Positions 16,678 to 26,252 of a DNA stretch of 64,000 nucleotides are shown here, one piece after another. Location: NCBI GenBank assembly GCA_934725855.1, contig CAKVCL010000015.1, positions 19,505 to 83,504 on the forward strand. The letters run 5' to 3'. A program made the position numbers and the translations under genes. The notes below the pieces were generated by a model. It saw only the letters and a program-made list of their open reading frames with translations. It did not search any database and was not told the origin of the DNA. Source of the DNA: an uncultured Cellulosilyticum sp. (GTDB lineage: Bacteria; Bacillota; Clostridia; Lachnospirales; Cellulosilyticaceae). The stretch's first letter is position 1, and every line of letters starts with the position of its first letter.

Positions 16678-17394
16678 CTATGCCCTTTTAAACCATAAAT
16701 AATAAACCTTATAGTCATCAATTTCTGGTACCGGTTCATATGTATTTTGCATTAGAAGCGTTGTATTATCTTGCACATAATAAGCTCTAGGGTTACTAAT
16801 ATCTCTCATAACCTGTACCTTTTTATTTTGAGCTGGGCTTAATTTAAAATGAAAAACTGCTCTACTTTCATCTTCTTTATAAGGATAAACTGCCCATGCT
16901 CCCGGACAACCATAAGTTTCACCAATTACAAGCTTACCTGCTTCTCTTCCAATCATTATCTCGTGTATTTCTCTTCTCCAGTTTAATACCCCTTGAACTT
17001 TTGTTTCTATATCTTCTGGCATAATGACAAAAGGCTTCCCTTTACTTTTAGCTTTTAATTTACATAAAGCTACTTCTATTATGCCATAACCAGTTGCCCT
17101 AATTTGATATTCTGTTTCACAAGGTATATAAATAGCTGTAGGCTTTCCTGAAAAAACATCTTTTCTTTGCCCAATATGTTCTACTACAAATTCCCCTGCC
17201 TGAACAGTTATCCTTCCAGATAAAATGACAATTCCTACCTCATACTCATCTGATGATAATTCAATACTTTGTCCTTTTTCCATTTTTAATGTCTCAAAGC
17301 ACATTTCCTCTGAGTCAATTTTAACCTTGTGTTCCATAGGACTACTGGTAATGATATCTTCTCTAAATAAATCCTTCCTATAAAATGGCCTCAT
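16678..17394 (-). CDS. IolB/KduI-like cupin lacking metal ligands
   Basis: 238 residues, start moved to ATG 17394 because GGGAGGAG lies 2 bases upstream and the longer frame has no site. The fold follows 5-deoxy-glucuronate isomerase (IolB): the GVLNWRREIHEIMIG, LVIGETYGCPGAWA and YYLWFK blocks are clear. The IolB metal site normally reads HKHD plus a later Glu and a YHPV His. Here the positions read YKED, with VFHFKL in place of the EE.YYF part, and TYEPV. A zinc-dependent isomerase is therefore unlikely and no other iol gene is nearby. It may be a sugar-sensing or structural relative. Confidence 0.7.
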   Translation of the reverse strand: MRPFYRKDLFREDIITSSPMEHKVKIDSEEMCFETLKMEKGQSIELSSDEYEVGIVILSGRITVQAGEFVVEHIGQRKDVFSGKPTAIYIPCETEYQIRATGYGIIEVALCKLKAKSKGKPFVIMPEDIETKVQGVLNWRREIHEIMIGREAGKLVIGETYGCPGAWAVYPYKEDESRAVFHFKLSPAQNKKVQVMRDISNPRAYYVQDNTTLLMQNTYEPVPEIDDYKVYYLWFKRA

Positions 17395-17536
17395 AACTCC
17401 TCCCGCTGCCTTCCTATTCATCTAGCCTTATTTGACTGCTTAATTCAAGTATCCAATTAATTAAATACATTTATATATTGTATCATATAATTACCTAAAA
17501 AAATATATACAATCTGCCTTCCTATCGCTAATTGAT

Positions 17537-18298
17537 TTATGATTTAAGTAAACCTTTTTGATATTTTTTAATAAAAGGAACTGCCATCCATTTAGGCAGT
17601 AAAATCCATAACTTGTTTCTCATGCCTGGCACAATATGCTTTTTGTTTTTTTGAAGTCCCATAAAAGCTTTTTTCGCTACACTTTCTGCTGACATGGCGA
17701 TTGAACTATTTTCTCTTCCTGCTGATGCTGCAAAATTCGTTTTCGTCGCACCTGGACATAAGCTTGCTACCTGCACACCTGTCCCTCTTAATTCCTCATA
17801 AAGTGCTTCTGTTAAAGATAAAACATACGATTTTGTAGCATAATACACTGAAGTGTAAGGTCCTGGATGGTAACTTCCTGTAGAGGCTACGTTTAAAATC
17901 TTTCCCTTTCCTCTCGTTTTCATATCCACCCCAAAATAACGTGTTAATAATGTTAGCGTAGCTATATTTAAATGAATATGTTGTAAAATTTGCCCTTCAT
18001 GTTCTTTCACAAATTCGCCTACATAACCTGCCCCTGCATTATTAATTAAAAGATCAAGCTCTATCCCTCTTTGCTTCACTTTGTCATAAATTCTTTTTGC
18101 AGCACCTACTTCACTTAAATCCTCACAAATCAAAATGATTTCTTGAGCTGTTTGACTACTTTTTAATTTTTTGCTAACTTCGTCTAATTTTTCATGACTG
18201 CGTCCTACTAAAATGAGTAAATAGCCTTCTTTATAAAACAACCTCGCCAGCTCATATCCAATGCCACTTGTTGCGCCCGTAATCAATACACTTTTCAT
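17537..18298 (-). CDS. Short-chain dehydrogenase/reductase
   Basis: 253 residues of the classical SDR family (DltE-like group). The NAD(P)-binding TGATSGIG is at residues 7-14, NNAG near residue 86, the catalytic serine in NVASTGSYH and the YYATKSY motif (YxxxK) near residue 153. A Lys/Trp-rich hydrophobic C-terminus (KLWILLPKWMAVPFIKKY) may touch the membrane. The substrate cannot be told from sequence. The ribosome site AAAGG is rather far (about 14 bases) from the ATG. Confidence 0.85.
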   Translation of the reverse strand: MKSVLITGATSGIGYELARLFYKEGYLLILVGRSHEKLDEVSKKLKSSQTAQEIILICEDLSEVGAAKRIYDKVKQRGIELDLLINNAGAGYVGEFVKEHEGQILQHIHLNIATLTLLTRYFGVDMKTRGKGKILNVASTGSYHPGPYTSVYYATKSYVLSLTEALYEELRGTGVQVASLCPGATKTNFAASAGRENSSIAMSAESVAKKAFMGLQKNKKHIVPGMRNKLWILLPKWMAVPFIKKYQKGLLKS

Positions 18299-18427
18299 AA
18301 GTAACGTTCTTTTCCTTTCGTTATGGTCAAATTTCTCTAATACCTTGTTAAATTTCTTTTATCTGTATTTAAAATTAATTCTCTATTTCTTTCTTATATA
18401 ATATCACACTATCCTAGTACACCAAAA

Positions 18428-18470
18428 TAAGGTATGTACACATGTCATGGTGTGACCTATACATACCTTA
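18428..18470 (-). terminator. Terminator of the EF-G-like gene
   Basis: An 11-bp perfect outer stem (18428-18438 with 18460-18470) encloses an inner CACA/TGTG pairing. It lies 15 bases beyond the stop codon of the minus-strand gene. Confidence 0.75.
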
Positions 18471-18484
18471 TTGTACTATTTGAT

Positions 18485-20560
18485 TTATTTTGTTTCATTT
18501 ACTCTGGCTTCAATGACTTTTGCTTGTACTTCACTAGGGGCCTCTTCATAACGTTCAAAGGCATAAGTTATGTTTCCTCTGCCTTGAGTCATAGAACGCA
18601 CATCCGTGGCATAAGTGTATAGCTCTGCTAGTGGCATTTCAGCCATGATGGCCTGTTTTCCACCTTTAAGCTCCATCCCAATCATTCGGCCTCTTCTTTT
18701 TTTCATATCCCCCATAATATCACCTGTAAATGCTTCTGGCACTTCAATTTCCACATGAGCAATAGGTTCTAGTAAAGTGGGTTTTGCCTTACTCATGCCT
18801 TCTTTGAAGGCGATTGCCGTTGCCATCTTAAAGGCCATTTCAGAAGAATCAACCGGATGATAGGACCCATCTAATAAGGTCGCCTTAATGCCTACAACTG
18901 GATAGCCTGCAAGCACACCTTTTTGCACACTTTCTTCTAACCCCTTTTCTACAGCAGGAAAATATTGCTTTGGCACACAGCCTCCAAATATTTTTTCTTC
19001 AAATAAATAAGCTTTTTGTAAATCTCCAGAAGGTTCAAATGTCATCACTACATCTCCATATTGTCCATGACCACCAGATTGTTTTTTGTGTTTTCCTCTT
19101 ACATTAACTTTTGCTTTAATGGTTTCTCTATAAGGTGTTGTTGGATTCTTTAGTTCAACCTCTACCTTAAACTTATCATGAAGCATGCTTACAATGACAT
19201 CCATTTGCTGCTTTCCAATAGCGGACAAAATAGTTTCATGCGTTTCCTTATTATATGAGGCGTTAAACGTCTTATCTTCAGCCATTAGTTTCGTCAGCGC
19301 TCCAGACATTTTTTCTTCGTCGCCCTTTGCCTTCGGTCTAATCGCTTTTTTAACAACCCCTGTTGGAAAGTCCACAGGCATATAACGCTTTTCAAATCCC
19401 TTTTGGGCTAATGTATCACCCGTTGCTGTATTTTTAAGTTTTGGCACAGCGCCAATATCCCCTACACATAAAAAAGGAACTTCTTGTTGTTCTTTGCCAC
19501 AAAGCACATAAAGATGTGATAAACGTTCTGATTCTCCTGACTGCCTATGTACTAAAGTATCCTCACTAGATACTTTTCCAGTTCTTACTTTAAATAAAGA
19601 AAACTTCCCAATAAAAGGATCGGTTAGCGTCTTAAACACAAATAATGATGTTTTTTCTTGATTACTACAAGCCACTTCAACAACTTCTTCAGACTTTTCC
19701 TCAACCGCTAATACAGCTGAAGCTTCATCTGGTGCCGAAAAGAGAGAAATCAAAGTGTCCATCAAAATAGGAACGCCTATTCCCATAAGTGAACTTCCAC
19801 ATAGGACAGGAACAATCTGCTTATCCATAACCCCTGCTTTATAGGCAACTTCAATCTCTTCCTGTGAAATCTCTTCTTCCGCAAAATACTTTTCCATTAA
19901 CCGTTCATCCGTTTCGGCTACCGCTTCTAAAATCATTGTTCGAATAGGCTGAACCGCTTCTAATAAATGCTCTGGAATCGGGCAGGTCACCATTTTACCT
20001 TTTTCTAAACGTCTTCCTATCATTTTAAGGACATGGACATAACCTACTAACTCATTATTTTCGTACCATGGCATTTGCAGCGGCGCTATACTTGACCCAA
20101 ACTTTTCTTTACACGCTTCTAATATTTGTTCCATATCTACATTAGATGCATCCATTTCTGTAATAAACATCATCTTAGGTACATTCGCCTCTGTCGCATA
20201 TTCCCACGCCTTCTCGGTTCCTACTTCCACACCTTTTGAACCTCTAATCACAATGAGCGCATTATCTGCCACACTCATCGCTTCACTTACCCCACCTACA
20301 AAATCAAAATAGCCAGGTGTATCTAATACATTTAATTTATACCCTTGCCATTCAACTGGAATGAGTGCCGTTCGAATCGAAATTTTTCTTTTTATTTCTT
20401 CTGGTTCAAAATCACTTACTGTAGTGCCATTATCCACTTTTCCAAGTCTAGAAGTTTTTCCTGAAGCATAAAGCATGGCTTCACAGAGCGTGGTTTTCCC
20501 CGCACTCCCATGCCCTAAAAGCGCAATATTTCGGATATTTTTTGTCTCATACTGCTTCAT
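18485..20560 (-). CDS. EF-G paralogue (FusA2-like translational GTPase)
   Basis: 691 residues with the EF-G domain order: G domain (1-275), domain II, domains III-V. The P-loop is GHGSAGKT (16-23). Switch II reads DTPGYFDF (80-87) with Tyr where canonical EF-G has the catalytic His; this is usual in this paralogue clade. The G4 guanine-specificity motif, normally NKMD, reads TEMD (134-137), which should weaken GTP binding. The C-terminal half is well kept (GHGQYGDV, GSYHPVDSSEMAFK, MTQGRGNI). It stands alone, away from rpsL-rpsG-fusA-tuf. It may act in ribosome recycling, stress or a regulatory role. Confidence 0.87.
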   Translation of the reverse strand: MKQYETKNIRNIALLGHGSAGKTTLCEAMLYASGKTSRLGKVDNGTTVSDFEPEEIKRKISIRTALIPVEWQGYKLNVLDTPGYFDFVGGVSEAMSVADNALIVIRGSKGVEVGTEKAWEYATEANVPKMMFITEMDASNVDMEQILEACKEKFGSSIAPLQMPWYENNELVGYVHVLKMIGRRLEKGKMVTCPIPEHLLEAVQPIRTMILEAVAETDERLMEKYFAEEEISQEEIEVAYKAGVMDKQIVPVLCGSSLMGIGVPILMDTLISLFSAPDEASAVLAVEEKSEEVVEVACSNQEKTSLFVFKTLTDPFIGKFSLFKVRTGKVSSEDTLVHRQSGESERLSHLYVLCGKEQQEVPFLCVGDIGAVPKLKNTATGDTLAQKGFEKRYMPVDFPTGVVKKAIRPKAKGDEEKMSGALTKLMAEDKTFNASYNKETHETILSAIGKQQMDVIVSMLHDKFKVEVELKNPTTPYRETIKAKVNVRGKHKKQSGGHGQYGDVVMTFEPSGDLQKAYLFEEKIFGGCVPKQYFPAVEKGLEESVQKGVLAGYPVVGIKATLLDGSYHPVDSSEMAFKMATAIAFKEGMSKAKPTLLEPIAHVEIEVPEAFTGDIMGDMKKRRGRMIGMELKGGKQAIMAEMPLAELYTYATDVRSMTQGRGNITYAFERYEEAPSEVQAKVIEARVNETK

Positions 20561-20702
20561 ACAAATGACCTCCTTTAAGATAAAAACTATCTGTTATCAT
20601 TTTTATTTCAAAGCTTGTATGAGTATGCTAACAAAAGTGATTTTTAGCTCGTTCTTCCTAAATTCTCTCTAGGATTGAAAATCCATTTTCCGTATCGAAT
20701 GC

Positions 20703-20717
20703 AACCTAATTTAGGTT
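20703..20717. promoter_or_regulatory. Palindrome, possible DtxR-family operator
   Basis: AACCTAA-T-TTAGGTT is a perfect 7-1-7 palindrome in the divergent region between the EF-G paralogue and the DtxR-type gene. Its arms match the TTAGGTTA half-site known for DtxR/IdeR boxes in inverted order. Autoregulation is a reasonable guess. Confidence 0.4.
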
Positions 20718-20747
20718 TTTGATAACTTCTCTCACTTTCATCTTAAC

Positions 20748-20777
20748 TTTACATTTTATTGCTATCCTGTTTATAAT
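20748..20777 (+). promoter_or_regulatory. Sigma-A promoter of the DtxR-type gene
   Basis: TTTACA, an 18-base spacer and TATAAT end 50 bases before the ATG at 20828. Confidence 0.6.
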
Positions 20778-20827
20778 TTATAGTGTATATTTTAATCACA
20801 ATTTTCCACGTAAGAGAAAGGAGTTCT

Positions 20828-21214
20828 ATGGCCTATCAACAAAAAAAATCGGATGAATCCATTGAAGATTATTTAGAAGCAATCTTAATGCTGAGCAAGA
20901 ATTTGGAGCATGTACGTTCTATAGATATTGTTCATAAACTTGGTTACTCCAAACCAAGTATTAGTATTGCTATGAAAAATTTAAAACAACAATCACTTAT
21001 CGAAGTTTCTACCGAAGGTTATATTTCATTAACAGATACTGGACTAAAATGGGCTGAGGTGGTTTATGAACGCCATATGCTTATTTCTAACTGGCTTATT
21101 TCATTAGGTGTTGACGCCAAAATAGCCACTGAAGATGCTTGTAAAATTGAACATGACTTAAGTCCTGAAAGCTTTTCTGCTATTAAAGCTTTTATTCAAA
21201 ACACAAATGACTAA
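20828..21214 (+). CDS. DtxR/MntR-family metal-dependent repressor
   Basis: 128 residues; the ATG at 20828 is preceded by AAAGGAG, unlike the longer frame. The N-terminal winged helix has a recognition helix YSKPSISIAMKNLKQQ. The dimerisation helices follow, with probable metal ligands in ERHMLIS and EDACKIEH, laid out like His77, Glu99, Glu102 and His103 of Bacillus MntR. There is no SH3-like domain, again as in MntR. It would repress manganese or iron uptake when metal is plentiful. It faces the ABC/ECF cluster, which it may control. Confidence 0.87.
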   Translation: MAYQQKKSDESIEDYLEAILMLSKNLEHVRSIDIVHKLGYSKPSISIAMKNLKQQSLIEVSTEGYISLTDTGLKWAEVVYERHMLISNWLISLGVDAKIATEDACKIEHDLSPESFSAIKAFIQNTND

Positions 21215-21241
21215 ATAGTAAGCTTAACTTGCCTTTAGGAC

Positions 21242-21291
21242 ACCCAAAAAGGAACCAATCTCTATTAACAGAGGTTGGTTCCTTTTTGGGT
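21242..21291. terminator. Long bidirectional terminator
   Basis: 22-base arms (21242-21263 and 21270-21291, one mismatch) bearing A5 and T5 tracts within them lie between the convergent DtxR-type gene and the ABC cluster. It can act on both strands. Confidence 0.85.
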
Positions 21292-21332
21292 CATTTGTTA
21301 CTATACAGCTTCGTTTTAAACTCTTTGTATCG

Positions 21333-23036
21333 CTATAAATTTTTCTCTGCCTTCCACATCGTAGCATATTTGCCATTTTTTCTAAGTAAAGTTTCATGTG
21401 TCCCTTCTTCCATCACTTTTCCTTTACTGATAACAATGATTTTATCTGCATGTTGTACAATTGAAAGTGTATGTGCAATCATAATGACTGTTTTCTTCTT
21501 GCTTAATAGATTTTTTATAGCTTTCTTGACAGCCAATTCATTTTCAATATCCAAATTAGCCGTTGCTTCATCCAGCAATATAATCGGTGCATCTTTTAAA
21601 ATGGCACGTGCTATAGATAATCTCTGTCTTTCTCCTCCAGATAATTGATTACCATTTTCCCCTGTCATCGTCTCATATCCGTTTGGCAAACAGCTAATAA
21701 ATTCCTCACAGTTTGCTGCCTTGCAAGCTGCCTCAATCTCAGCATCCGTAGCTGACGGTCTTGCATAACGAATATTATTACGAATCGTATCATCAAACAA
21801 AAACACATCTTGATCGACCATGGCTATATGAGCTAATACTTCATTGGACCCTAACTGGCTAATATCCTGCCCCCCAATTTTAATGTTTCCTTGGGTAGGC
21901 TCATAATACTTGGATATTAGATTTAATAGGGTTGACTTACCTGAACCTGAATCTCCTACAATAGCCGTTAACTGTTTATCTTCTATTTGTATAGATAAAT
22001 TTTTAATCACAGGTTCATCTGGTACATAAGAAAAATTAACGTCTTTAAAGCTTATATCAAAGCAGCTAGGATTAAATTTCTTTTCACTTACAATTTCTTC
22101 TTTTTCTTCAATGACTTTATCAATCTTTCCTCTAGCAATCATAAGATTTTTATAAGATGTTATATCCACAAAAACAGTTGATAATAACTTTGTAAAGAAC
22201 AGTGGCAGCATACAAATCATAATATAGGAAACAGTTTGTATTTCTCCACTCATCCACTGATTGCCTACTACTATCATCTCTAAAGGTAACGTCATCCAAC
22301 TTAGTATTCCATAAATAGCCCCATCTGGAATGACTTTTACTTCATATTGGTAACTAATGTCGCTATAAGCTTTCATTGCTTTGGTTACAGTTTTATTTTT
22401 CACTCCACCTATACCATATGCCCTAAAAGTTTGAATGCCACCTATGTATTCTACAATACTGCTTACACTTTCTGTACAAATAGCATTTTTTTGAACACCA
22501 TATTTTCTGACTGCTCTTAGTGAAATAGCTATACTAGGTATAAATAGAATCGCCGCAGCAAGTAAAATGACTGAAGCCGGTATAGACATCGTGCCAACAA
22601 AAATAATTAGCATACAAATAAGTGTTAAGTTCTTAATAATATCCCCTATCTTATGCGTTAACACCTTTTCATAGCTATTCACATTTTCAGTAGCTACATT
22701 AATATAATCTCCTGTATTAGCCTTTTGAAATCTTGAAATAGGAATACGTTTTAATTTATCACCTAAAAATAGACGAATGGCTTTACTTACTCCAGCTCCT
22801 CCAATTTGACCTTGTACATAGCCAAAGCTATAGATTATGAGACGTATTACAAATATGCCTGCTAATATTCCTGTTAAACTAAGTAACTCTTTAAAATCTA
22901 ATTTTTGCTGCCATAGTCTTTGAAATAAATAATACATTAACATAAAGTTACTACCTGAAAGCAACCCTTCTAATGCCGTACAAAAAACTGAAACCCACAA
23001 TTTTTTATTCCATTTTATCGGATAATCTTTATTCAT
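21333..23036 (-). CDS. ABC half-transporter, exporter fold (IrtB/YbtQ-like)
   Basis: 567 residues: a six-helix type-I exporter membrane domain (about 1-310) and one nucleotide-binding domain. Visible motifs are Walker A VGDSGSGKST, signature LSGGERQR and Walker B IILLDEAT followed by ANLD. It overlaps the partner gene by 8 bases, so they form a heterodimer. Exporter-fold pairs of this kind import ferric siderophores in IrtAB and YbtPQ. Their place in one operon with an ECF module and near a metal repressor favours import or handling of a metal chelate over drug export. This is context inference. Confidence 0.85.
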   Translation of the reverse strand: MNKDYPIKWNKKLWVSVFCTALEGLLSGSNFMLMYYLFQRLWQQKLDFKELLSLTGILAGIFVIRLIIYSFGYVQGQIGGAGVSKAIRLFLGDKLKRIPISRFQKANTGDYINVATENVNSYEKVLTHKIGDIIKNLTLICMLIIFVGTMSIPASVILLAAAILFIPSIAISLRAVRKYGVQKNAICTESVSSIVEYIGGIQTFRAYGIGGVKNKTVTKAMKAYSDISYQYEVKVIPDGAIYGILSWMTLPLEMIVVGNQWMSGEIQTVSYIMICMLPLFFTKLLSTVFVDITSYKNLMIARGKIDKVIEEKEEIVSEKKFNPSCFDISFKDVNFSYVPDEPVIKNLSIQIEDKQLTAIVGDSGSGKSTLLNLISKYYEPTQGNIKIGGQDISQLGSNEVLAHIAMVDQDVFLFDDTIRNNIRYARPSATDAEIEAACKAANCEEFISCLPNGYETMTGENGNQLSGGERQRLSIARAILKDAPIILLDEATANLDIENELAVKKAIKNLLSKKKTVIMIAHTLSIVQHADKIIVISKGKVMEEGTHETLLRKNGKYATMWKAEKNL

Positions 23037-24792
23037 GCGTTGCTCCTCCTTCTAAGGCATAAGTCATTTCTCTTGCTTCTTGATAGTTTTCCCATGCGTT
23101 ACGATAGCAACTATTTTGACTTAAAACTTCATCATGTGTTCCCACGCATTTAATCGTATGATCTTCTATGACAGCAATTCTGTCACAAATTTTAAGTGCA
23201 CTTAATCGATGTGCCACAATAATGACGGTTTTGCCCTCACATAGATTAAAAATGGCTTTATCAATTTCCACTTGGTTCTCAGGATCAGCTGCCGAAGTGG
23301 CCTCATCTAAGATAAGAATAGGTGCATTTTTTAAGATGGCTCTTGCAATCGCAATACGCTGCTTTTCTCCACCGGAAAAGCGTGTTCCAAAGCTGCCTAC
23401 TTTTGTTTCATACTGATGTGGAAGCTGCATAATAAAATCATCAATCTGTGCCTTTTTAGCCGCTGCCCTTACCTCTTCAAGTGTTGCCATAGAGCCCATT
23501 CGAATATTTTCAAATACACTATCTCTGGTTAAAAAAGTCTTTTGAAAAACAATAGACACCTGTTGTAAGAGCTCCTCATAATTTAACTTTTTAATATTTT
23601 TTCCACCTATCGTAATTTGTCCTGCATCAACATCATAAAATCTTGCAATTAGCTCAATAATGGTACTTTTTCCTGCTCCTGATTTACCTACTAAAGCAAT
23701 TTTCTCTCCATCATGAATGGTTAAATTACAATTTGAAAGGACTTTATCCTCCTTACCAGGATAAGTAAAACTTACATCCTTTAGTTCTATTTCATGTTGA
23801 GGTGGAAAACTTTCTCCTCCTTCATAGGTAGGAATATCTAATATTTCCTTTGTTTTAGTTACCGCATGCATAACTTGAGCAAAGTTTGACCCTAATTCTT
23901 GAAGGGGTCTTAGTTCTGTTAAATAAAGAGAACCTATAAAAACAAAAAGCAATAATGTACTTACTGTAATCGAACCTTTTAAGAAGAAATATCCTCCTAT
24001 AGGCACCATTAATAACACCCCACACTCAATGATCACAACATAAGCTGCATAGGGCGGTCCCATCTTTTTAGAAACTTGATTCCAAATGCTATTTTCTTCT
24101 TCAATGGCACTAGCATACTTTTTAAAAGATTGACTTCCCATATTGTAAGCCTTAATAAGCTTCATTCCACTAATGTACTCAATAATAGCAGCATTTAAAT
24201 TCACTAAAGAAGAATTAGCATCTTCTACCATATTGCCCATACCAACAAACATACTGCACATCACCACTAAAGCTAAACCTAATGGAATGATTGAAATAAG
24301 TGCTAATACTAAGTTAACTTTACACAAATAAATAAATACAACCATAGGGCCGCACAAATAATATACAATTTCAGGTAAATGATGTGCCAAAAAAAGCTCT
24401 AATTTTTCAATATCCTCATTCAATACGGTCTTAAAAGATCCTGTATGATATTCACTTAACCTGCCTAGTGGAATTTTTGCCATATGGTCAATAATCATAC
24501 ATCTTACCTTATAAAGTGCATTATACGCACCCTTATGTGCCAAAGCTCCTGACATTCCAAACAATGTAAACCTTAAAGTAACCCCTATAGCAATCATTAC
24601 ACCATTTTGATACATTACTTCTCTTGTACAATTATCCTCATAAATAGCTGATAATAATCTATAAATACAGTAGTAAGGTATCATTGTGCAAATGCTGCTA
24701 ATTAAAGAGCATAACACAGCAAGGTATAAAAAATATTTGTCTTTTCCTGCCCATTTAAGTAAAAGTACTACTGGGTTTTGCGCTTTCTTCAT
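23029..24792 (-). CDS. ABC half-transporter, exporter fold (IrtA/YbtP-like)
   Basis: 587 residues with six membrane helices and a C-terminal ATPase: Walker A VGKSGAGKST, signature FSGGEKQR, Walker B LILDEATSAAD. Its D-loop is SAAD rather than the usual SALD/SNLD form. No extra siderophore-reducing domain like that of mycobacterial IrtA is present. GGAGGGAG precedes the ATG. The gene follows the fused ECF ATPase by 77 bases. Partner of the preceding entry; the likely cargo is a metal chelate, by context. Confidence 0.85.
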   Translation of the reverse strand: MKKAQNPVVLLLKWAGKDKYFLYLAVLCSLISSICTMIPYYCIYRLLSAIYEDNCTREVMYQNGVMIAIGVTLRFTLFGMSGALAHKGAYNALYKVRCMIIDHMAKIPLGRLSEYHTGSFKTVLNEDIEKLELFLAHHLPEIVYYLCGPMVVFIYLCKVNLVLALISIIPLGLALVVMCSMFVGMGNMVEDANSSLVNLNAAIIEYISGMKLIKAYNMGSQSFKKYASAIEEENSIWNQVSKKMGPPYAAYVVIIECGVLLMVPIGGYFFLKGSITVSTLLLFVFIGSLYLTELRPLQELGSNFAQVMHAVTKTKEILDIPTYEGGESFPPQHEIELKDVSFTYPGKEDKVLSNCNLTIHDGEKIALVGKSGAGKSTIIELIARFYDVDAGQITIGGKNIKKLNYEELLQQVSIVFQKTFLTRDSVFENIRMGSMATLEEVRAAAKKAQIDDFIMQLPHQYETKVGSFGTRFSGGEKQRIAIARAILKNAPILILDEATSAADPENQVEIDKAIFNLCEGKTVIIVAHRLSALKICDRIAVIEDHTIKCVGTHDEVLSQNSCYRNAWENYQEAREMTYALEGGATHE

Positions 24793-24869
24793 TGTCCTAC
24801 TCTCCCTCCATTGACTTTATCTTTACACGCCACATTTATCTATTCTTGTCCTTATATACCTGTACTCGT

Positions 24870-26252
24870 TTAGCCTAAACGCATTTGAGTATTGCAAGCC
24901 TTATCTATAAACTCTGCATCATGCGTTACAACAAAAACAACCTTTCCTAATTGTGCTAGTTGTTTCATAATATCTGCCACCGCACACATACTTTTATAAT
25001 CTAATCCACTTGTCGGCTCATCAAAAAGTAAAATTTCTTTTTTACAAATCATGCTAACTGCTACAGCCAGCCTTTGTTTTTGTCCACCTGATAAAGTGTT
25101 TGGATGTTTCTCTTTATAAGGACTTAATCCTAACTGCTTTAACGTTTCCTCCACTTTTACTGTATCAGGATGATAAATTCCAAAACTACACTCCTGTAAA
25201 ACACTATCTGAAAATAGTTGATAATTCACATCTTGCATCACCATATACGTCTTCTTTAATCGTTGCTTTTCGGTTAGTTTTTTTTCCACCCACAGAATTT
25301 CGCCTTCTATTGGTTTTAGAAGACCACATAATGTTCTTGAAAAAGTCGATTTTCCCACTCCATTTTTTCCAACAATGGCAATAATCTCCCCCGCCCTAGC
25401 TTCAAAGTTTAAATGAGAAAGAATGCTTTTTTTATTATAGCCAATTGCAAGATTTCTTACTTTTAGCTTTACACTTTGCTTAATATGGTTCGCACCTTTA
25501 TACTCTGGCTTCTTATAAGTTAATGTCCTAAGTCCTAGACTTTCTCTTTCCTCGTTAGATAAAGCCTTAAATGCATTATTAGTCCAACTATACTTCATTT
25601 TTCCTTCTGAAAAATAGAAAATTCGATCGGCAAGATCACTTAAATAATACAATCTATGCTCAGCAATCAAGATGGTTTTCCCCTGCTCCTTAAGTAGGGC
25701 AATATGCTTTCTTAAGTCCTCTATGGATTCTAAGTCGAGGTTTGAAGAGGGCTCATCCAGTAAAAATATATCTGGATGCATGGCACAAACGGATGCAAAA
25801 GCAATTTTTTGCTTTTCCCCACCTGAAAGTGAGAAGATACTTCTTCCCAATAATTTTTCAATGTTTAACGTTTGAGCTGTATTTTGAACTCTACTTTGCA
25901 TTTCTTCAATTGGCATGCCTCGGTTTTCTAATCCAAATGCTATTTCTCCATCTGTATCTGTATTGAAAAATTGCGTTCTAGGATTTTGAAAAACTGAACC
26001 TACCTTATCTGCAATTTCATAGAGCGGACAGTCTTCAATATCCTTTCCATCAATAAATATCTTTCCTTTCAGTTCTCCTGCAAAAAATTCTGGAATCAAT
26101 CCATTAATTAACCTCGTAACGGTTGTCTTGCCACATCCACTAGCACCTGTTAATAAAATACATTCTCCTTTTTTGATGTTTAAATCCAAATCTGTAATTT
26201 TGCCACTTTCCTGCCCCTCATATTTAAATGAAACATGTTCAAATCGAATCAT
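24870..26252 (-). CDS. ECF transporter fused ATPase (two ABC domains)
   Basis: 460 residues carry two nucleotide-binding domains in tandem, corresponding to EcfA1 plus EcfA2 in one chain. Domain 1 has TGASGCGKTT, LSGGEKQK and LLDEPSSNLD. Domain 2 has VGKNGVGKST, LSGGQKQR and LLFDEPTSGLD. Both appear catalytically complete. The ATG overlaps the end of the EcfT gene by 4 bases, so translation is coupled. It powers the S/T membrane units encoded just before it and is dedicated to this operon, not the shared housekeeping ECF ATPase pair. Confidence 0.9.
   Translation of the reverse strand: MIRFEHVSFKYEGQESGKITDLDLNIKKGECILLTGASGCGKTTVTRLINGLIPEFFAGELKGKIFIDGKDIEDCPLYEIADKVGSVFQNPRTQFFNTDTDGEIAFGLENRGMPIEEMQSRVQNTAQTLNIEKLLGRSIFSLSGGEKQKIAFASVCAMHPDIFLLDEPSSNLDLESIEDLRKHIALLKEQGKTILIAEHRLYYLSDLADRIFYFSEGKMKYSWTNNAFKALSNEERESLGLRTLTYKKPEYKGANHIKQSVKLKVRNLAIGYNKKSILSHLNFEARAGEIIAIVGKNGVGKSTFSRTLCGLLKPIEGEILWVEKKLTEKQRLKKTYMVMQDVNYQLFSDSVLQECSFGIYHPDTVKVEETLKQLGLSPYKEKHPNTLSGGQKQRLAVAVSMICKKEILLFDEPTSGLDYKSMCAVADIMKQLAQLGKVVFVVTHDAEFIDKACNTQMRLG

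Noticed and set aside
23029..24792. Drug exporter interpretation of the two ABC half-transporters
   Set aside because: Not excluded by fold, but the shared operon with ECF S/T/A genes and a nearby DtxR-type repressor makes metal-chelate handling the better guess.
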